A stretch of DNA of 64,000 nt from Istiophorus platypterus (Eukaryota > Chordata > Actinopteri > Istiophoriformes > Istiophoridae): NCBI GenBank assembly GCA_016859345.1, contig CM029126.1:6801027-6865026 (forward strand), in the 5' to 3' direction. Shown here one piece after another: positions 24,501 through 36,171 of this stretch (position 1 is its first letter; each line of letters starts with the position of its first letter). Under the pieces are notes generated by a model. The model ran no database searches. It saw nothing but the letters and a program-made list of their open reading frames with translations, and was not told where the DNA came from. The translations under genes and the position numbers were made by a program.

Positions 24501-26700
24501 TGGAACATAAGGATGATTTGACAAACCCAGTGGCCTGGATTGTGGACTCGAGGGGAGTGTGGCGCAAATTCCAACTTTTGCCAAACTATATATAGGCACC
24601 GTGGGTTTTACTTTCATCTTTTGTTCATATGTGAATTGCTGGTGTCTCAGAACGTGTAAGAATAATCCCCATGTTTCATTTCAAGCTGTTTGCTCTATTT
24701 TGGTATTGCAACACTTCAGATGGAGCTCAACGCACAAGGGGGGAGAGGCACCCTGGAGAGCGGTGCTCAAAGACTCTCAGCTCACTATGGAAAAAGGAGT
24801 ATACAGAAATTCTGTGTTGCATTTCTTAGCTGAGCACAACCCGTTCTTCATGAAAAGATGGAATAGTTGGAAAGTGGGAAACTTAGAAGTGATCTCCCAT
24901 ATTTCTCCACCCACTCAGGCAAACAATAAGTAAACTGTAATTGGCTGCTCCGACGGCAAACGGCCAATATTAACATTGTTGATGGTTTTGTGGATGCATA
25001 TACATGATGTATTTTTTGTTCCACTTGGGGCCATGTGAGGGGAAGTCGAAGAGAGATATCAAGCTTCAGAGCCACTTATTAGAGCACTATTGCTTCTCCC
25101 TGTATCAACAGCTCAGGATGCAGCAAAGCAAAACCAACACATAGACCCCTGGCAAAATCAGGCAGACTTATCACATTTTAATATCTCTTACCTCTGACTC
25201 TGTAAGTTAACAGCTTGTGCTTCTGAAGTGCTGTTCTGCTACTACTGCTAGATTAAAACCTGATACGGATAGTGCAAGTGTCTGATCTATCAAACAAGGC
25301 TCCTAGCCAAAGTTGAATGATAGATGTTTTTGCAGTAGGATTTTTTTTATTTTTATTTTTTTTTAAACATCAGTGAGGGGAGAGCAGAGAATGTGAAGAC
25401 ATGAATAATGCTTCGGAAGACAGATGTTCACAAATGAAATGTCATTTGTGGCTAATTCTTTTTTTTTCTCTCTCTCATTTCTTTTTTGAAATGGCAAAAG
25501 ATGGAAAAAAAGACTCCTTTTCTCTCTGTAGCAGCCTCACTGTTCTCAGGTTAGATCGTAAGACATTTTTTCTAAGTAAAATGGTGGAAAATAAAACTTT
25601 CACTAGCTAATAACCTTGATGGATTTTGGTTGTGGCTCATTGTCCTTCCCCAGGTCCTGGACATAAAAAAGAATCAATACTTTATTACCTCTGTCAAGTT
25701 GGTTTTCAGTGCCTCGCATTTTTCCATCTGTTAGTGGAAATGTCAAAAACCTGGGCTTCACTCTATATTTTGTGTAACCAATCCGGAGTGTTTAAAAAAA
25801 AAAAAAAAAAAAAAAGTTTCAACTCTTACTATACATTTCATTCAGTCTAATTTTGTGACTAAATTTGCAATAATCATAGTTCGTAATAAAACCATCATTA
25901 GTTATTGTTGAGATTCAAATTTAAAAGAAAAAGGGCTAATCTGCATCATCAGGATTGTTTTGGTGTGTTCGGATGAACTATGCAGGCAACATAGCAAACA
26001 ACCCACCAGATGTTGCCAGAGATCGATTCAAATAATACTAAATCCTTATTGGTGCTCAGAAGAACATAACACCACCTTTTTCCACTGGAGCTTTGCCCAT
26101 GTCAGATCAGTAAAAGGGGCACAAAGAAAAACAAATACAGAAGTATCGTGTGAAATAAAGTAAACTGATCCGACTTTGGCAGAAAATTCTGTGTTTGTGT
26201 AGGAACCCATCACACGTTGTTTAGACTGAGAAAATAGGTTTTTGAGCCTAGAAACGGGCGACATGATCTTCCATAATTAATGAAAGCAGTTTGTCATCGC
26301 CACCAAATTAAGATGGGAGGGGTACAAAGCTACTCTGACAGATACTGACAAATTTAATAGGGTTTTCACCTATAGATGGTCCTACAGCAACATGCTAAAT
26401 TTAAATGGCCACAAATCTCGACTGAAAATTTGCAAATTTCTCCCTCGTACAACCTCTTAATTTTTCCCCACACACGGTAGGTACTCTCTTAAAATCCCTG
26501 ATTTATGTATTTTCTAAAAAGTTCACTGTGTACTTCAGCTTTGACCTGGATGCAAAAAACAAATAAACAATCTAAACAAACATTTTCTGTCACGGAAATG
26601 ACAGATTCACAGGATTTTCGTGTCCTTGGAGGAAATCTGCACCCACTGCAACACTCTCTAGCTCATAAAATCAATTGATCAACACCCCGGTGAAAGTGAA
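24501..26700. other. Gene-free intergenic DNA
   Basis: This stretch contains no exon-like segment with a recognisable product. It is AT-rich with A or T homopolymers (for example a long A-run near 25795) and AATAAA words at 25588 and near 25885 that could also belong to a longer usf2 3'UTR. Otherwise I see nothing in it. Confidence 0.5.
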
Positions 26701-26965
26701 AACAGTAAGTAGTTAGAACACGTGGAGGGCACCTTGGGTGAGAGATCAATGGTGGATAAAAGGTGCATCTAAGCCCTCGGTGAGATTGAGTTTGACGTGG
26801 CAGGTCTGAGGCATTCAAGCATCATTCTGCTGGTCTTCAAGAGGAAGGAGCGGCCATGATTTGGATAATCTTTTTAACTCCAGACTGGGATGCCGCACAT
26901 GGCCCAATGCTAAGTGTATTTATAACTTAAAGACTCCTTATTTATTAGTATTCATGAGGCTGATA
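26700..26965. other. Possible conserved non-coding element
   Basis: This is a repeat-free, mixed-composition stretch with short homeobox-like and bHLH-like words. It includes a CACGTG at 26719-26724 and the word CTTATTTATTAGTATTCATG near 26937. The look is that of vertebrate developmental enhancers, but conservation cannot be measured here. This is an impression, not a demonstration. Confidence 0.2.
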
Positions 26966-27149
26966 CCATGTGTTTAAATTTGCCTCTGCCCCCCACTCCC
27001 AGGCCTCTGCTGTCTCCATGCTCTTCACCTGCCATCAGAGACACAAAGCTAGCCAGGCAGCCAGGCAGGCAGGCGTCTGTGTGTCCCTATCTCTGTTTGA
27101 AGTGGCTGATCTCTGATCCTACGTTCCCCTCTGATATTGGGACATACCT

Positions 27150-27150
<1 letters not shown>

Positions 27151-27188
<38 letters not shown>

Positions 27189-27199
27189 GCCCCCCCCCC
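27151..27199. repeat. (CTGT)n microsatellite with C-run
   Basis: About ten copies of CTGT on the plus strand are followed directly by a run of ten C. Confidence 0.95.
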
Positions 27200-27415
27200 A
27201 GTGAAAGCTCTCTGAACAAAACCATGCAGAGTTGAAGTAAAGTTCTTGGTCTCCTTTTTTTGATCACATCTCCCCAAATAGCCATACATGCTGTATCATG
27301 CCATCACACACATTTAAGTACATCTCCCTATAACGCACAGGAGTCCACAGCTGTATTGATTTGATCATTTCCCCGGCTCTGTGTATCATTTTGCCTTGTC
27401 TTCTCTCTTTTTTCT

Positions 27416-27419
<4 letters not shown>

Positions 27420-27460
<41 letters not shown>

Positions 27461-27475
27461 CAAATTAACTGACAC

Positions 27476-27506
<31 letters not shown>

Positions 27507-27589
27507 TGTGTACTAAGAAAAAAAAAAAAAAACAAAAAAAAAAAATCAAGGCCAAGGTTAATTTATAATATTAAATCCTATGGAATCGG

Positions 27590-27622
<33 letters not shown>

Positions 27623-27677
27623 AAGAAGGAAATGTATGTAAACACAACTCTTCTAAAAGTAAAAAAAAAAAAAAAAA
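27420..27677. repeat. Homopolymer block: long poly(T), T/A hairpin and poly(A) tracts
   Basis: T41 (27420-27460) is followed by a self-complementary T18A12 core flanked by ACAC and GTGT (27472-27509), further A-runs, A31 (27590-27620) and A17 (27661-27677). The T-rich left and A-rich right halves can pair. No reading frame here is meaningful. Confidence 0.9.
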
Positions 27678-27922
27678 GTGCAATAGGTTCCATTTCACTT
27701 TCAATTCTCAGTGCAGATAATTCATCTGCAATTAATTGAAGTATTAATTGGAGGAGGAGGAAAGTTTCTCCCCTTTGAGCAATAGCTTGCTATTGCTGAA
27801 ATTATATGTAATGGTTAAAAACTGATTTACGTCTGGTCACTGAGCAGATGTCAGTTTCCATATTTGTCTGGAGGGTTGGTAGAAAGTCTCCTGCTGTAAA
27901 ATCCTCGATGTGAACTGGGGGG

Positions 27923-27938
27923 AGGGGGGATCCCCCCT
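27923..27938. repeat. 16-bp perfect G/C palindrome
   Basis: AGGGGGGATCCCCCCT equals its own reverse complement. It is followed by an A/T-rich inverted stretch (AAGAAAAATTCTT). Confidence 0.85.
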
Positions 27939-28024
27939 TTTTTAAGAAAAATTCTTCTTTTTTCTTTTTTTTTGTTTAGGCGTGTCCACTAAAGCGCAAG
28001 GTTGACTGATTTTCATTTAACTCG

Positions 28025-28345
28025 TGCCGGCCAACACGTTCTGCTGGAAAGCCACTTCACTTTCATGTCCTGTAAGCTCGTCTTACCTCTGTGCGTTTCG
28101 GAGCCACAGGAAAGAAAAAAAAAAAGCCCCACACTGTCAGGAGCGTGTATTATCCAGCGCCTCAGCCTGTTTCACATTCCCTCGCTCTCGGAGGTTGTTA
28201 TTTGTCGACAGAAAGAGTCTTATTCCATCTGACATGCTTTGCTCCTCACGCTTTGTGTACCATGCTGACCCTCATCTTTCTTGGGCCCGCATTAATAACT
28301 ACACAGCACCTGTCTTGCTCGTAATTGTAGGGCCGTCACAAAGGT
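28025..28345. other. Possible conserved non-coding element
   Basis: This is repeat-poor sequence of balanced composition inside an otherwise low-complexity zone, with enhancer-like words such as GCATTAATAACTAC near 28290 and CTCGTAATTG near 28318. No splice-flanked coding frame is convincing. Proposed only on appearance. Confidence 0.2.
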
Positions 28346-31300
28346 ATGTGTTCTGCTGCTGTCAGGAGATGGGGGATAGAAATGAGCTCAGGATTTATTT
28401 ATATATTTATTTATTTTTTAAAAATTTTTGAGCAGCCTCAGTCTCAGAATCAACAGTATCTCAGGCACTGATAAACCCTCAGGAGGATTCAACATATTCT
28501 CTTGCATATGCTGGAGGACTCCGCCTTAGAACCTCGGGGGGGGGGGGGGCACAGTTTGGACTGCACCCATGAAAATAAGAAAATACAGGGGGATAGAAAG
28601 TGAAAATTTCACTGTGACTGATTTTGGTATTTCTGAACAGTCCTGTGGATTTTTATTTATTTATTTATTTTGGGACAGAAATAGGAATTTCAGATAGCTA
28701 AGTACAGAATTAGATTCTAGATGCCACAGCAGAAATCACCGTATGTTCTCTGGTACTATTATTATTCTTTCAATATCGTTAATTCATTAAGCTCCTTTTA
28801 GTCACTCCACGGGGCCTGTATATAAAATTTATTCCCTGTACAACAACCAGATTAACACTGAACAAAAAAGGTTGTTACGAGATAATACCCGATGATCCAA
28901 GCAGTAAAAATATTATATAAACGTCTAAGATAAAATGGCGAAGCACAATTCTGTGGCCTAAGAATTATACATTATCAAACTCAGCCACAAACCGGAAGAA
29001 ACTGTGGACTTCTGGTAACGCCTGAATAAAAAGTTGAATATAATAGGGAACGGGGAGGGAGTACACAGTGGAAATATTACTGTCTGGTATCACTGTTGCT
29101 GATCATGATTGTGTGGGGTTTTTTTCAAAGGTGCATTTTCAGACAGATCACAGTGGAGATTCGGCTTCTGGATGCATCTAATTCACTCACTGAGGCCCCT
29201 GCTCAGTGCATGAAAAACGGCCGATGCCCAGTTTAGCCTTAACAAAAAGTCAAATCCAGACATAACATCACCGCGACTTAACAACTTTTATACGGTAGAG
29301 CATCGCGTAAAAGGAGCTAACGTCAAATTAAAAACCACTCAACTACAAGGCCATGGTTTGGATTATATGCAGTCACGGGAGTTAAGGGAATTATGCAGTC
29401 AGGATTGACTCCGTTCACTAGTATTCTGGAAGTTCCAGCAATATATTTTAACATGCCTCCCATTCCAGGCAGTCTGGGGAATTTCCCACAGGCAGCATGG
29501 CAATATCAGTCACAGTAAGATTTCCAGTTTCTTGTTTTATTAAGCTCACCTCAGTGAGACTACCGCTCCCCGCCCTTTTTTTTTTTACTTTCGTTGGTGC
29601 AGTCCGAACCGTTTGCCTTTCAACACGTCCCTCCACACGTGCAGGAGAGTGTGTTAAAACTGGGCTACGGACGGAGGGTGGACGAGGGTGGACGTAAACG
29701 CCCAGGGGCTGACAGTTCGGCTGCTTTGAGGGCCGGTGCTTTTTCGGCCTGAGGAGCATCTCGTGCGGCGGCTTTGGTAGCGGCTAAAACAGGCGGAAGT
29801 TGGGGTTCAATGCGTGGAATGTCTTGCAGCGCCATTTAAAGCGGGAAGGGACGGAGGGGAGGAGGGAAGAGGGGTTGAGAAACGGACAGGGGCGGGAGCA
29901 GAGGGCGATGATGAAACAGGGGATAGATGGGGGCAATGCCCCTCAACCGAGAGGAAAACGCAAAGTGGCGCCTGCTGAGGTGAATCTGTCTGCCGCCCTG
30001 GTGCCGGGCTTTGTTTGGCCAGAAGATTACTGATAGCCTCGGTGGCTGTAAAGAAACACGCATGCCCAGGAAAACACAGATCTATAAACTCTCTCTCTCT
30101 CTCTGGTCATGCTTTTTTAACTCCTTCTTTTTTGTATTTTCTTCTCCTCCCATATTCTCACACACTCAGAGAATCTGGATATAATATTCTAGTCTCAGTA
30201 CAGTCGACCACTGTTCTTTTCTGCCGAGCTGAGTCATGCTCAGCGAAACGTGGCAAACAAAGTGACGGGTTCATCATGAGTGGACATGAAGAGCCTGTTC
30301 AAACTGTGGACTACAGGTTCCTTTCTGTCCCTCAACTGTACACCTGGAAAAAAAAAAAAAGTCAATGTAATGTTATGTGCTCCCTTCATTAAAACAAACT
30401 AAAAAAAACCTCAAACAAACGAACAAACAAGCAAACAAACAAACAAAAAGCCCAACTATAGGTGGATTCCAACAGATGTGGAGCCATTCGTCGTTCTATT
30501 TGTTGACATTAATGTTGTGGTCACCCAAAGCAAGCACGCGGGCCGGCGGGGTTATCAGTGAACGAGACAGACTGACGCAGGCGTCCTGCAACATGTTGTG
30601 TCGCTAATTGAGTCAGCACAGGCAATTTGGAGAGACTTTGAAGGTATAATGAGAATTCAAATGGCCCCTGATTTTATCAACGAGCACAGCCCACCGTTCC
30701 AGTGTGCACCTTTATTTTGCCTTTTTGTTATTTAATTCCCACCGTTATTGATTTTTTTTTTTGTATTTATTCACAGCCTGGTTTTGTTGTGGAATAGTTC
30801 CCTTCCGCTGACAGGTTAATTAATCTTAAAGCGTTTATCGCCTTTTCAGTGATAAGGGGAAAAATAATTCTTACAGTTTGAGAGTCAGGTTTTCTTTTTC
30901 TCTGCAACTGTAAAGAATCTGGGTTATTATCATTGTGTCATTGTCATTAGATACATACCCTCTTAATTTCACAGTGTTTCCAATATTTACTAATCCACAG
31001 TATCAACAACTGTTAACAGCTTTGTGCCAGGAAATTAGTGATTGTGTTTTAATGGAACAAAGGCAGCTGTTCTGTTACCTTTTGGATATTATGTATGTTT
31101 GGGTCTTCATTATGTAAGGATGATGTAATGAGGTACAAAGTGTAAAAACCGACAGACTGTTTTGTACATAAAGTCAGTATATATATAAGTCTGTATATGA
31201 GTTCTGTTGCAAGGTAAAACACTTGAACTGATGCGATTTTTTTTTTCTTTTTTGCTGTACAGATGTGATAAACCTCATCAGATTACATTATATTCATCTT

Positions 31301-31750
31301 ATGATCATCTAATGCATATTGAAACACCTTGACTCTCAAATGGAGGTTTTTAATCCTGGCTACTATTCCACTGCTCTCAAAGGGATTTAATTTGGTTCAA
31401 CTGCAGGTTCCTGTGTATTATGCAAAAACTGAATGTGTTGAAAATGAGGGGCTAATTATTCCATTTGAGAGGTTGTAATTACATCCTTTAGACTGAGCAA
31501 TGGATATTCCAAAGTGTCTCACTCTCTCCTTAGTGCAGGATTTCCTGGGTCGAAACAAGTGCGGCTCAGTCAGCCATGCAGCACACTGACCCATGCAGTC
31601 TTGGCCTTTTGCTGTGGGAATTTCCAAAGCTCTCTCTCCCCGTTTGTTCCAGGAAAAGTCACATCTACAACCATTAAGCCCTAAGATACACAATCACATT
31701 GCTCTCACATACTGTAAAAAATGATGGTCTCCAGCAGCAGAGCCAGCAGC
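28346..31750. other. Gene-free DNA upstream of hamp
   Basis: Contents: a 14-G run (28536-28549); a moderately CpG-rich stretch around 29550-30010 with a CACGTG at 29637-29642; a (CT)n tract near 30090; a (CAAA)n-type tract at about 30412-30449; and AT-rich sequence beyond. Open frames are short and unrecognisable. Distal hamp or usf2 regulatory DNA could lie here, but nothing is diagnostic. Confidence 0.45.
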
Positions 31751-31883
31751 AATTTGCTCATGAGTGGAATTGTGTGTCCTGTCTGTGAAAAGCAATTCCA
31801 ATCAGTTCATAGCTGATTTGATTTTGCTGAACAGACAGAAAAGTCCCACAATCGAAGATAGATCAGAGAAATTCCACCAAATG

Positions 31884-32008
31884 TTGCGGAACTATAAGGA
31901 GAAAGGAGGAGGTCAAAACTTCCCCAGCAGAGTTAGGCAACTGCTGCCAGGAATAGGCCAGGCCTCCTGCAGCGATGAGGCAACACTGGGCCAAAGTCTG
32001 TATAAATA
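31884..32008 (+). promoter_or_regulatory. hamp core promoter (TATA box, HNF4-like and C/EBP-like sites)
   Basis: A TATA box (TATAAATA, 32001-32008) sits about 235 bases before the hepcidin ATG, putting the start near 32030-32040. Immediately upstream is GGGCCAAAGTCTG (31988-32000), which resembles an HNF4 half-site arrangement. TTGCGGAA (31884-31891) resembles a C/EBP site. HNF4-alpha and C/EBP-alpha are known activators of mammalian hepcidin in liver; that these particular words are used is inference. Confidence 0.6.
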
Positions 32009-32242
32009 CCAGCACGCTCTGCATACTCAGCCATCAGGCAGTGGAGGGAGTTGAGGAAGGGCTGACAGAGAGAGTCGGCGAAAGATCTGAAGAGATCTAC
32101 CTGCCCAGACAATCACCATCCATCACAGGAGCTGAAGAATAAAAGATTACTTCGGCCCTCTTCGGTGGCCCCGACACCCATGAGAAAGAAGACCCATCAA
32201 CTCTAATCTTCAAAAGGATTTAATAACTAAACCTCCTACAAA

Positions 32243-32779
32243 ATGAAGGCATTCAGCATTGCAGTTGCAGTGACACTCGTGCTTGCCTTTATTTGCATTC
32301 TGGAGAGCTCTGCCGTCCCATTCTATGGGGTAAGAATTTGACTTAAACTGACTTCATTTGCCTATTAGCTGCAAATGTTTTGTCAGGATGCTAAGACGTG
32401 GCTCCTAAATGTGCATAATTCATTAACAGGTGCAGGAGCTGGAGGAGGCAGGGAGCAATGACACTCCAGTTGCGGCAGATCAAGAGATGTCAGTGGGATC
32501 GTGGATGGTATGTTCAATTGACTGGATGAATTAAGCCAATTACTGTGGGCAAATTAAAATGTAAGTGGCTGTGTTTTCCCCACGGAGTACCCTGGTGCTC
32601 ACTCCACACAAGGAGGGGATGAAACGCTGGAGATGAACACCTTGTTCACGTCTCTTGTCTCCTCCGCACAGATGCTGAAACACATCAGGCAGAAGCGCCA
32701 GAGCCACCTCTCCCTGTGCCGCTGGTGCTGCAACTGCTGCAATGTTAGCAGAGACTGTGGTTTCTGCTGCAGGTTCTGA
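32243..32779 (+). CDS. hamp: Hepcidin precursor (hamp1-type)
   Basis: Three coding exons, 32243-32329, 32430-32507 and 32672-32779, phase 0 throughout, encode 90 residues, the usual fish prepro-hepcidin length. Layout: signal peptide 1-24 (ending ILESSA), acidic propeptide 25-64 (VQELEEAGSNDTP), furin site RQKR (61-64), and mature 26-residue peptide 65-90. The mature part starts QSHLSLCRWCCNCC, the N-terminus that binds ferroportin in hamp1-type hepcidins, and has all eight cysteines (71, 74, 75, 77, 78, 84, 87, 88) for four disulfides. Hepcidin is a secreted liver hormone that causes ferroportin degradation and has antimicrobial activity. The segment between Cys78 and Cys84 reads NVSRD instead of the basic lysine/asparagine-glycine type usual in fish, and creates an N-V-S sequon. 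It lies downstream of usf2 on the same strand, as in human. No second hepcidin copy was seen. Confidence 0.97.
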
Positions 32780-33048
32780 GGATTCCCCGCAACAACGTCT
32801 CGATATTAATTTATTATGCTTTCTGTCCTAACCCCAAGAAATTACCCTTTCTTGACCTCTTTCACTGACCGTACTATAAACTGGTTTTCGTATCATTTTT
32901 GAAACAGGTTTGATTCATGGAAGAGCACTGGAAACAATTGAAAAAGACCTATTCTATGTATTTATTTTGCATGTTTGTAGTACTTTCACCCCAAAACCCT
33001 TTTTGTAAACTCAAAGACTGTCAATCCGGATGTGACTAAATTAAGTGT

Positions 33049-33054
33049 AATAAA
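33049..33054 (+). terminator. hamp poly(A) signal
   Basis: AATAAA lies 270 bases after the hepcidin stop and is followed within 30 bases by a GT/T-rich stretch (GTTTGCAAGTGTTTATTTATT). This matches a normal cleavage site and sets the 3'UTR at roughly 290 bases. Confidence 0.75.
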
Positions 33055-33074
33055 TAATGAACATTTGAAGCAAG

Positions 33075-36000
33075 TTTGCAAGTGTTTATTTATTGTCCTT
33101 AATAATGAAAAGCGACAGGTTTATAACAATCATCAGGGCATGTGATGAATCCTCTACATCCTGCACAGTATTTGTGACATAAACCACAAGATAGATATGT
33201 GATAAAGGGGAAATGGTTTTGGTCTTACTGTAGCTGTAATTGTTACTGCAACAATATTCTAGTTTACACGATATTACCACGTTAAAATATCGTATCGCTA
33301 GCAATAGTTGACACGGTCTAATTCCGATGTGAAACAATCAAAATTTAACTTTTACTTTACAAGAGACACCGGCTACTTGTCACAGAAAAACATGATAATG
33401 ATTCAACCAATATACAATACAATTTATCAAGCATTAACATTCTTTGTCAGTTACTGTAGATGCTACAGTATATGTTACCTAGTGGGTAATTTCCTTTTGT
33501 CAGTGAGAGATTTTTAATAGCAATAAGGTTTCGCTAGAAAGATAAAAACACAAAAACTCTTCCTGTCTCCAGATTTGATGTTTTTGGCCTTTTTTTTTTT
33601 TTGGCTCATTAGCATTACGTCGTGTCATGAGTGTGTTCTTCTGAAAGGATTTTATCTCGAACAATCCTCCGGTGCACATAAAGCGACACATTTCGTGTTT
33701 CCTTTGTGGGCAGATGTCATTTTACAGTCTGGGGCGCGTTGGGTCGGCTTCAAAGCCGTACCTGTGCCGCACAAAAACATTGTGACTTTCTCGACTTAAG
33801 ATATTACCCAAATGAAAAGAATCTGGGGGATTAGCTGAATCTGGAGTCTTGTTTTAATGTTTTGTGTGGTTTTTTTTTTTTACCGTGTGAACTGTTAGAG
33901 CAGAGATGCTCCTTTGATACCTGTGTGAAAAATTCAGGGAAAAATTAAAGAAGGCACCGGGGGATAATCAGTATTGACAGTTCGCCCCCTGTTTGCTAAA
34001 CCAGTCACTGCAGCTACTACAGGTGAGAGAAAAATAAAAAATAAAAAAATAAAATCAAGCCTTCACTCTTCCATGATTAAGTAACATGATTCCAACCCCT
34101 TGTGAATTATGTCACAAACCAGGGAAAACAAATAAAATTAGACCCAAAAAAAAGGTGTGTAGACTGAAATCCCTGGATTATCAGTTGAAAATGATGTTAT
34201 TCACAGATTGTAAGGTCCGACAGTAAGAGTGTTACTCCCTTGAATGACTGGCATGTAACTTACCTTTTCATGTGATCAGTGTCTCTCTATTTTTTCTTGC
34301 ATTTCACAGGCTGTTTGTATGGGATTTTATGGGCTACATCAATATATCAAGAATTACAGTTTTAGCAAAAGAATTTGTTTGTGTGTGTGTGTGCGTGTAT
34401 GTGTGTGTGTTTGAGAGAAAGTATTTGAGAATGCGTTGTGGCAAAAAAAAAAAAAAAAAAAAGGGAAGAGCATCACATACACAAACTTCACGCTTCATCC
34501 AAAGGAAAAGAAAAAAAAAAAAATCGAGCTGACAATCAAATTAGGAGAAATGTGAGAGATTTGATCTGACAGGCGGATTGACTGATACTTCAGATGAAGT
34601 AAACTTGGAGTGTGGGTGTTTACTTACAAAGCTTTCTTCCCCCTCGCTTCTTGGAGATCTGTTCCTCGCAGCAGCGCACAATGTGGCGTGTGTGTGTCGG
34701 GGACTGAATAAACCAGATGTAGTGGGTGAAAACACGACGGAGCAGTGACATGCTGACACGTAGTGTAACCGCTGCAGCGCTCCGAGAAGCCTTCGGCGCT
34801 CCATCATCCATTTATTAAAACCACTACCGCAGTGAACTGGTTTTTAGAATCATAGTCCATCGTCTCCTTCTTCTGTGATTGTACACAAAAAAAAGCTGAC
34901 GAATTAAAGCGAAAAAAAAATGTCTTAGTGAAGAGCGGGTCCACTATGAGAACCCTTCATGCTTCCAAACGATGGTGCATCAAAAGATACTCTTGTGCGG
35001 TATAATACAAAGGTCAAGAATCTCCCTCAAGGGCTCAGTTAGGTTGAAATCTGCTGAATGTTGAGGCCATGGCATATTGTTCATATTATTTCCATTCCGT
35101 CCCCCAACTCATTTATCCAGGTTTCTCCTGTAATATGTCACCTGTCTGCATCAAGCTCTGCATATACACTATGCACTACAGTAATCTGATTTCCTACAAC
35201 TGGCACCCTTTCACAATTTTAGGTACAGTTTTGAGAATCGATGTATTGAAATAATCACAAATTTTGATAAAGTAAGGGCAAAAACGGTGTGGAAAATGCA
35301 AGAAGTTGCTTGAAGGAATAAAGAGAGAGAATTATCTCCTGAATCTGCAGCTCTCCTCAGCAGAGTTTCAGCCCGTTGCTCGGCTTTCTGGTCCCGCAGC
35401 TTAACTGTTTCGGTTTAATTTCTCCCGTACTGTTGTTTTTGGCTGCAGAAGGGAGCTGTTTTCAGCACAAAAAAGAGAAAAAAACAACAAAAAAAACCTC
35501 ACTGTACATAACCTGCTCATACAGTTCCACCATACAGCAAACAAACAAAGTTAGCTACTGGCTGGAATTGGTAGAGACCAAAGCCAGAGCTAAAAGGGAG
35601 TGAAGGCTGGACTTTTGTGCACAGGCTGGCCAGAGAGACAAGCCCAAATGGCTGATAAGGTTGCTTTTTAACTGCTGGATGTGTAATAAGTAAATATTAG
35701 ATAAAAAATTTACCATCAACTGAAATGGTGATGGGTAAATAAATAAAAAGCGTGAAAATAGATATACTTATTAGTAACATTTATGTCAACATTTTTAATA
35801 AATATACAAATGAATTTTGTACATATTCTTCTTCTTCTTCTTCTTCTTATTTAATGTTACTGTTATTATACCCAAGCTCAAAAAATGTAAACAAACCGTT
35901 GTTACCAAATCATCTCTGGGAAGTGTAGTGCAACACCACAGCAATGAACTGACAACAGCCGCATCAAAGACATTGCCAGAATAAACAAGCACATAATTCA

Positions 36001-36098
36001 TGATAAGCTGTGACCAGCGTGCTAACACAGGAAAGAGACTCCTATTCATTTCATGCCACAAAGCATACGGTTTAATGTTTTCCCCCACAGCAGACTGG
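33075..36098. other. Gene-free DNA downstream of hamp
   Basis: This stretch is AT-rich. It includes a (GT)n tract at about 34379-34411, A-runs near 34445 and 34510, and a (TTC)n tract at 35826-35849. One minus-strand open frame (34628-34811) ends at a consensus splice donor; it is discussed separately and is not accepted as a gene. Confidence 0.45.
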
Positions 36099-36138
36099 GT
36101 GTGTGTGTGTGTGTGTAGAGAGAGACACATACTCACAA

Positions 36139-36171
<33 letters not shown>

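Noticed and set aside
29448..30033. Pair of opposed open frames in a CpG-containing stretch upstream of hamp
   Set aside because: No recognised protein, no consistent splice sites; higher GC content alone lengthens open frames. Retained only as possible regulatory DNA.
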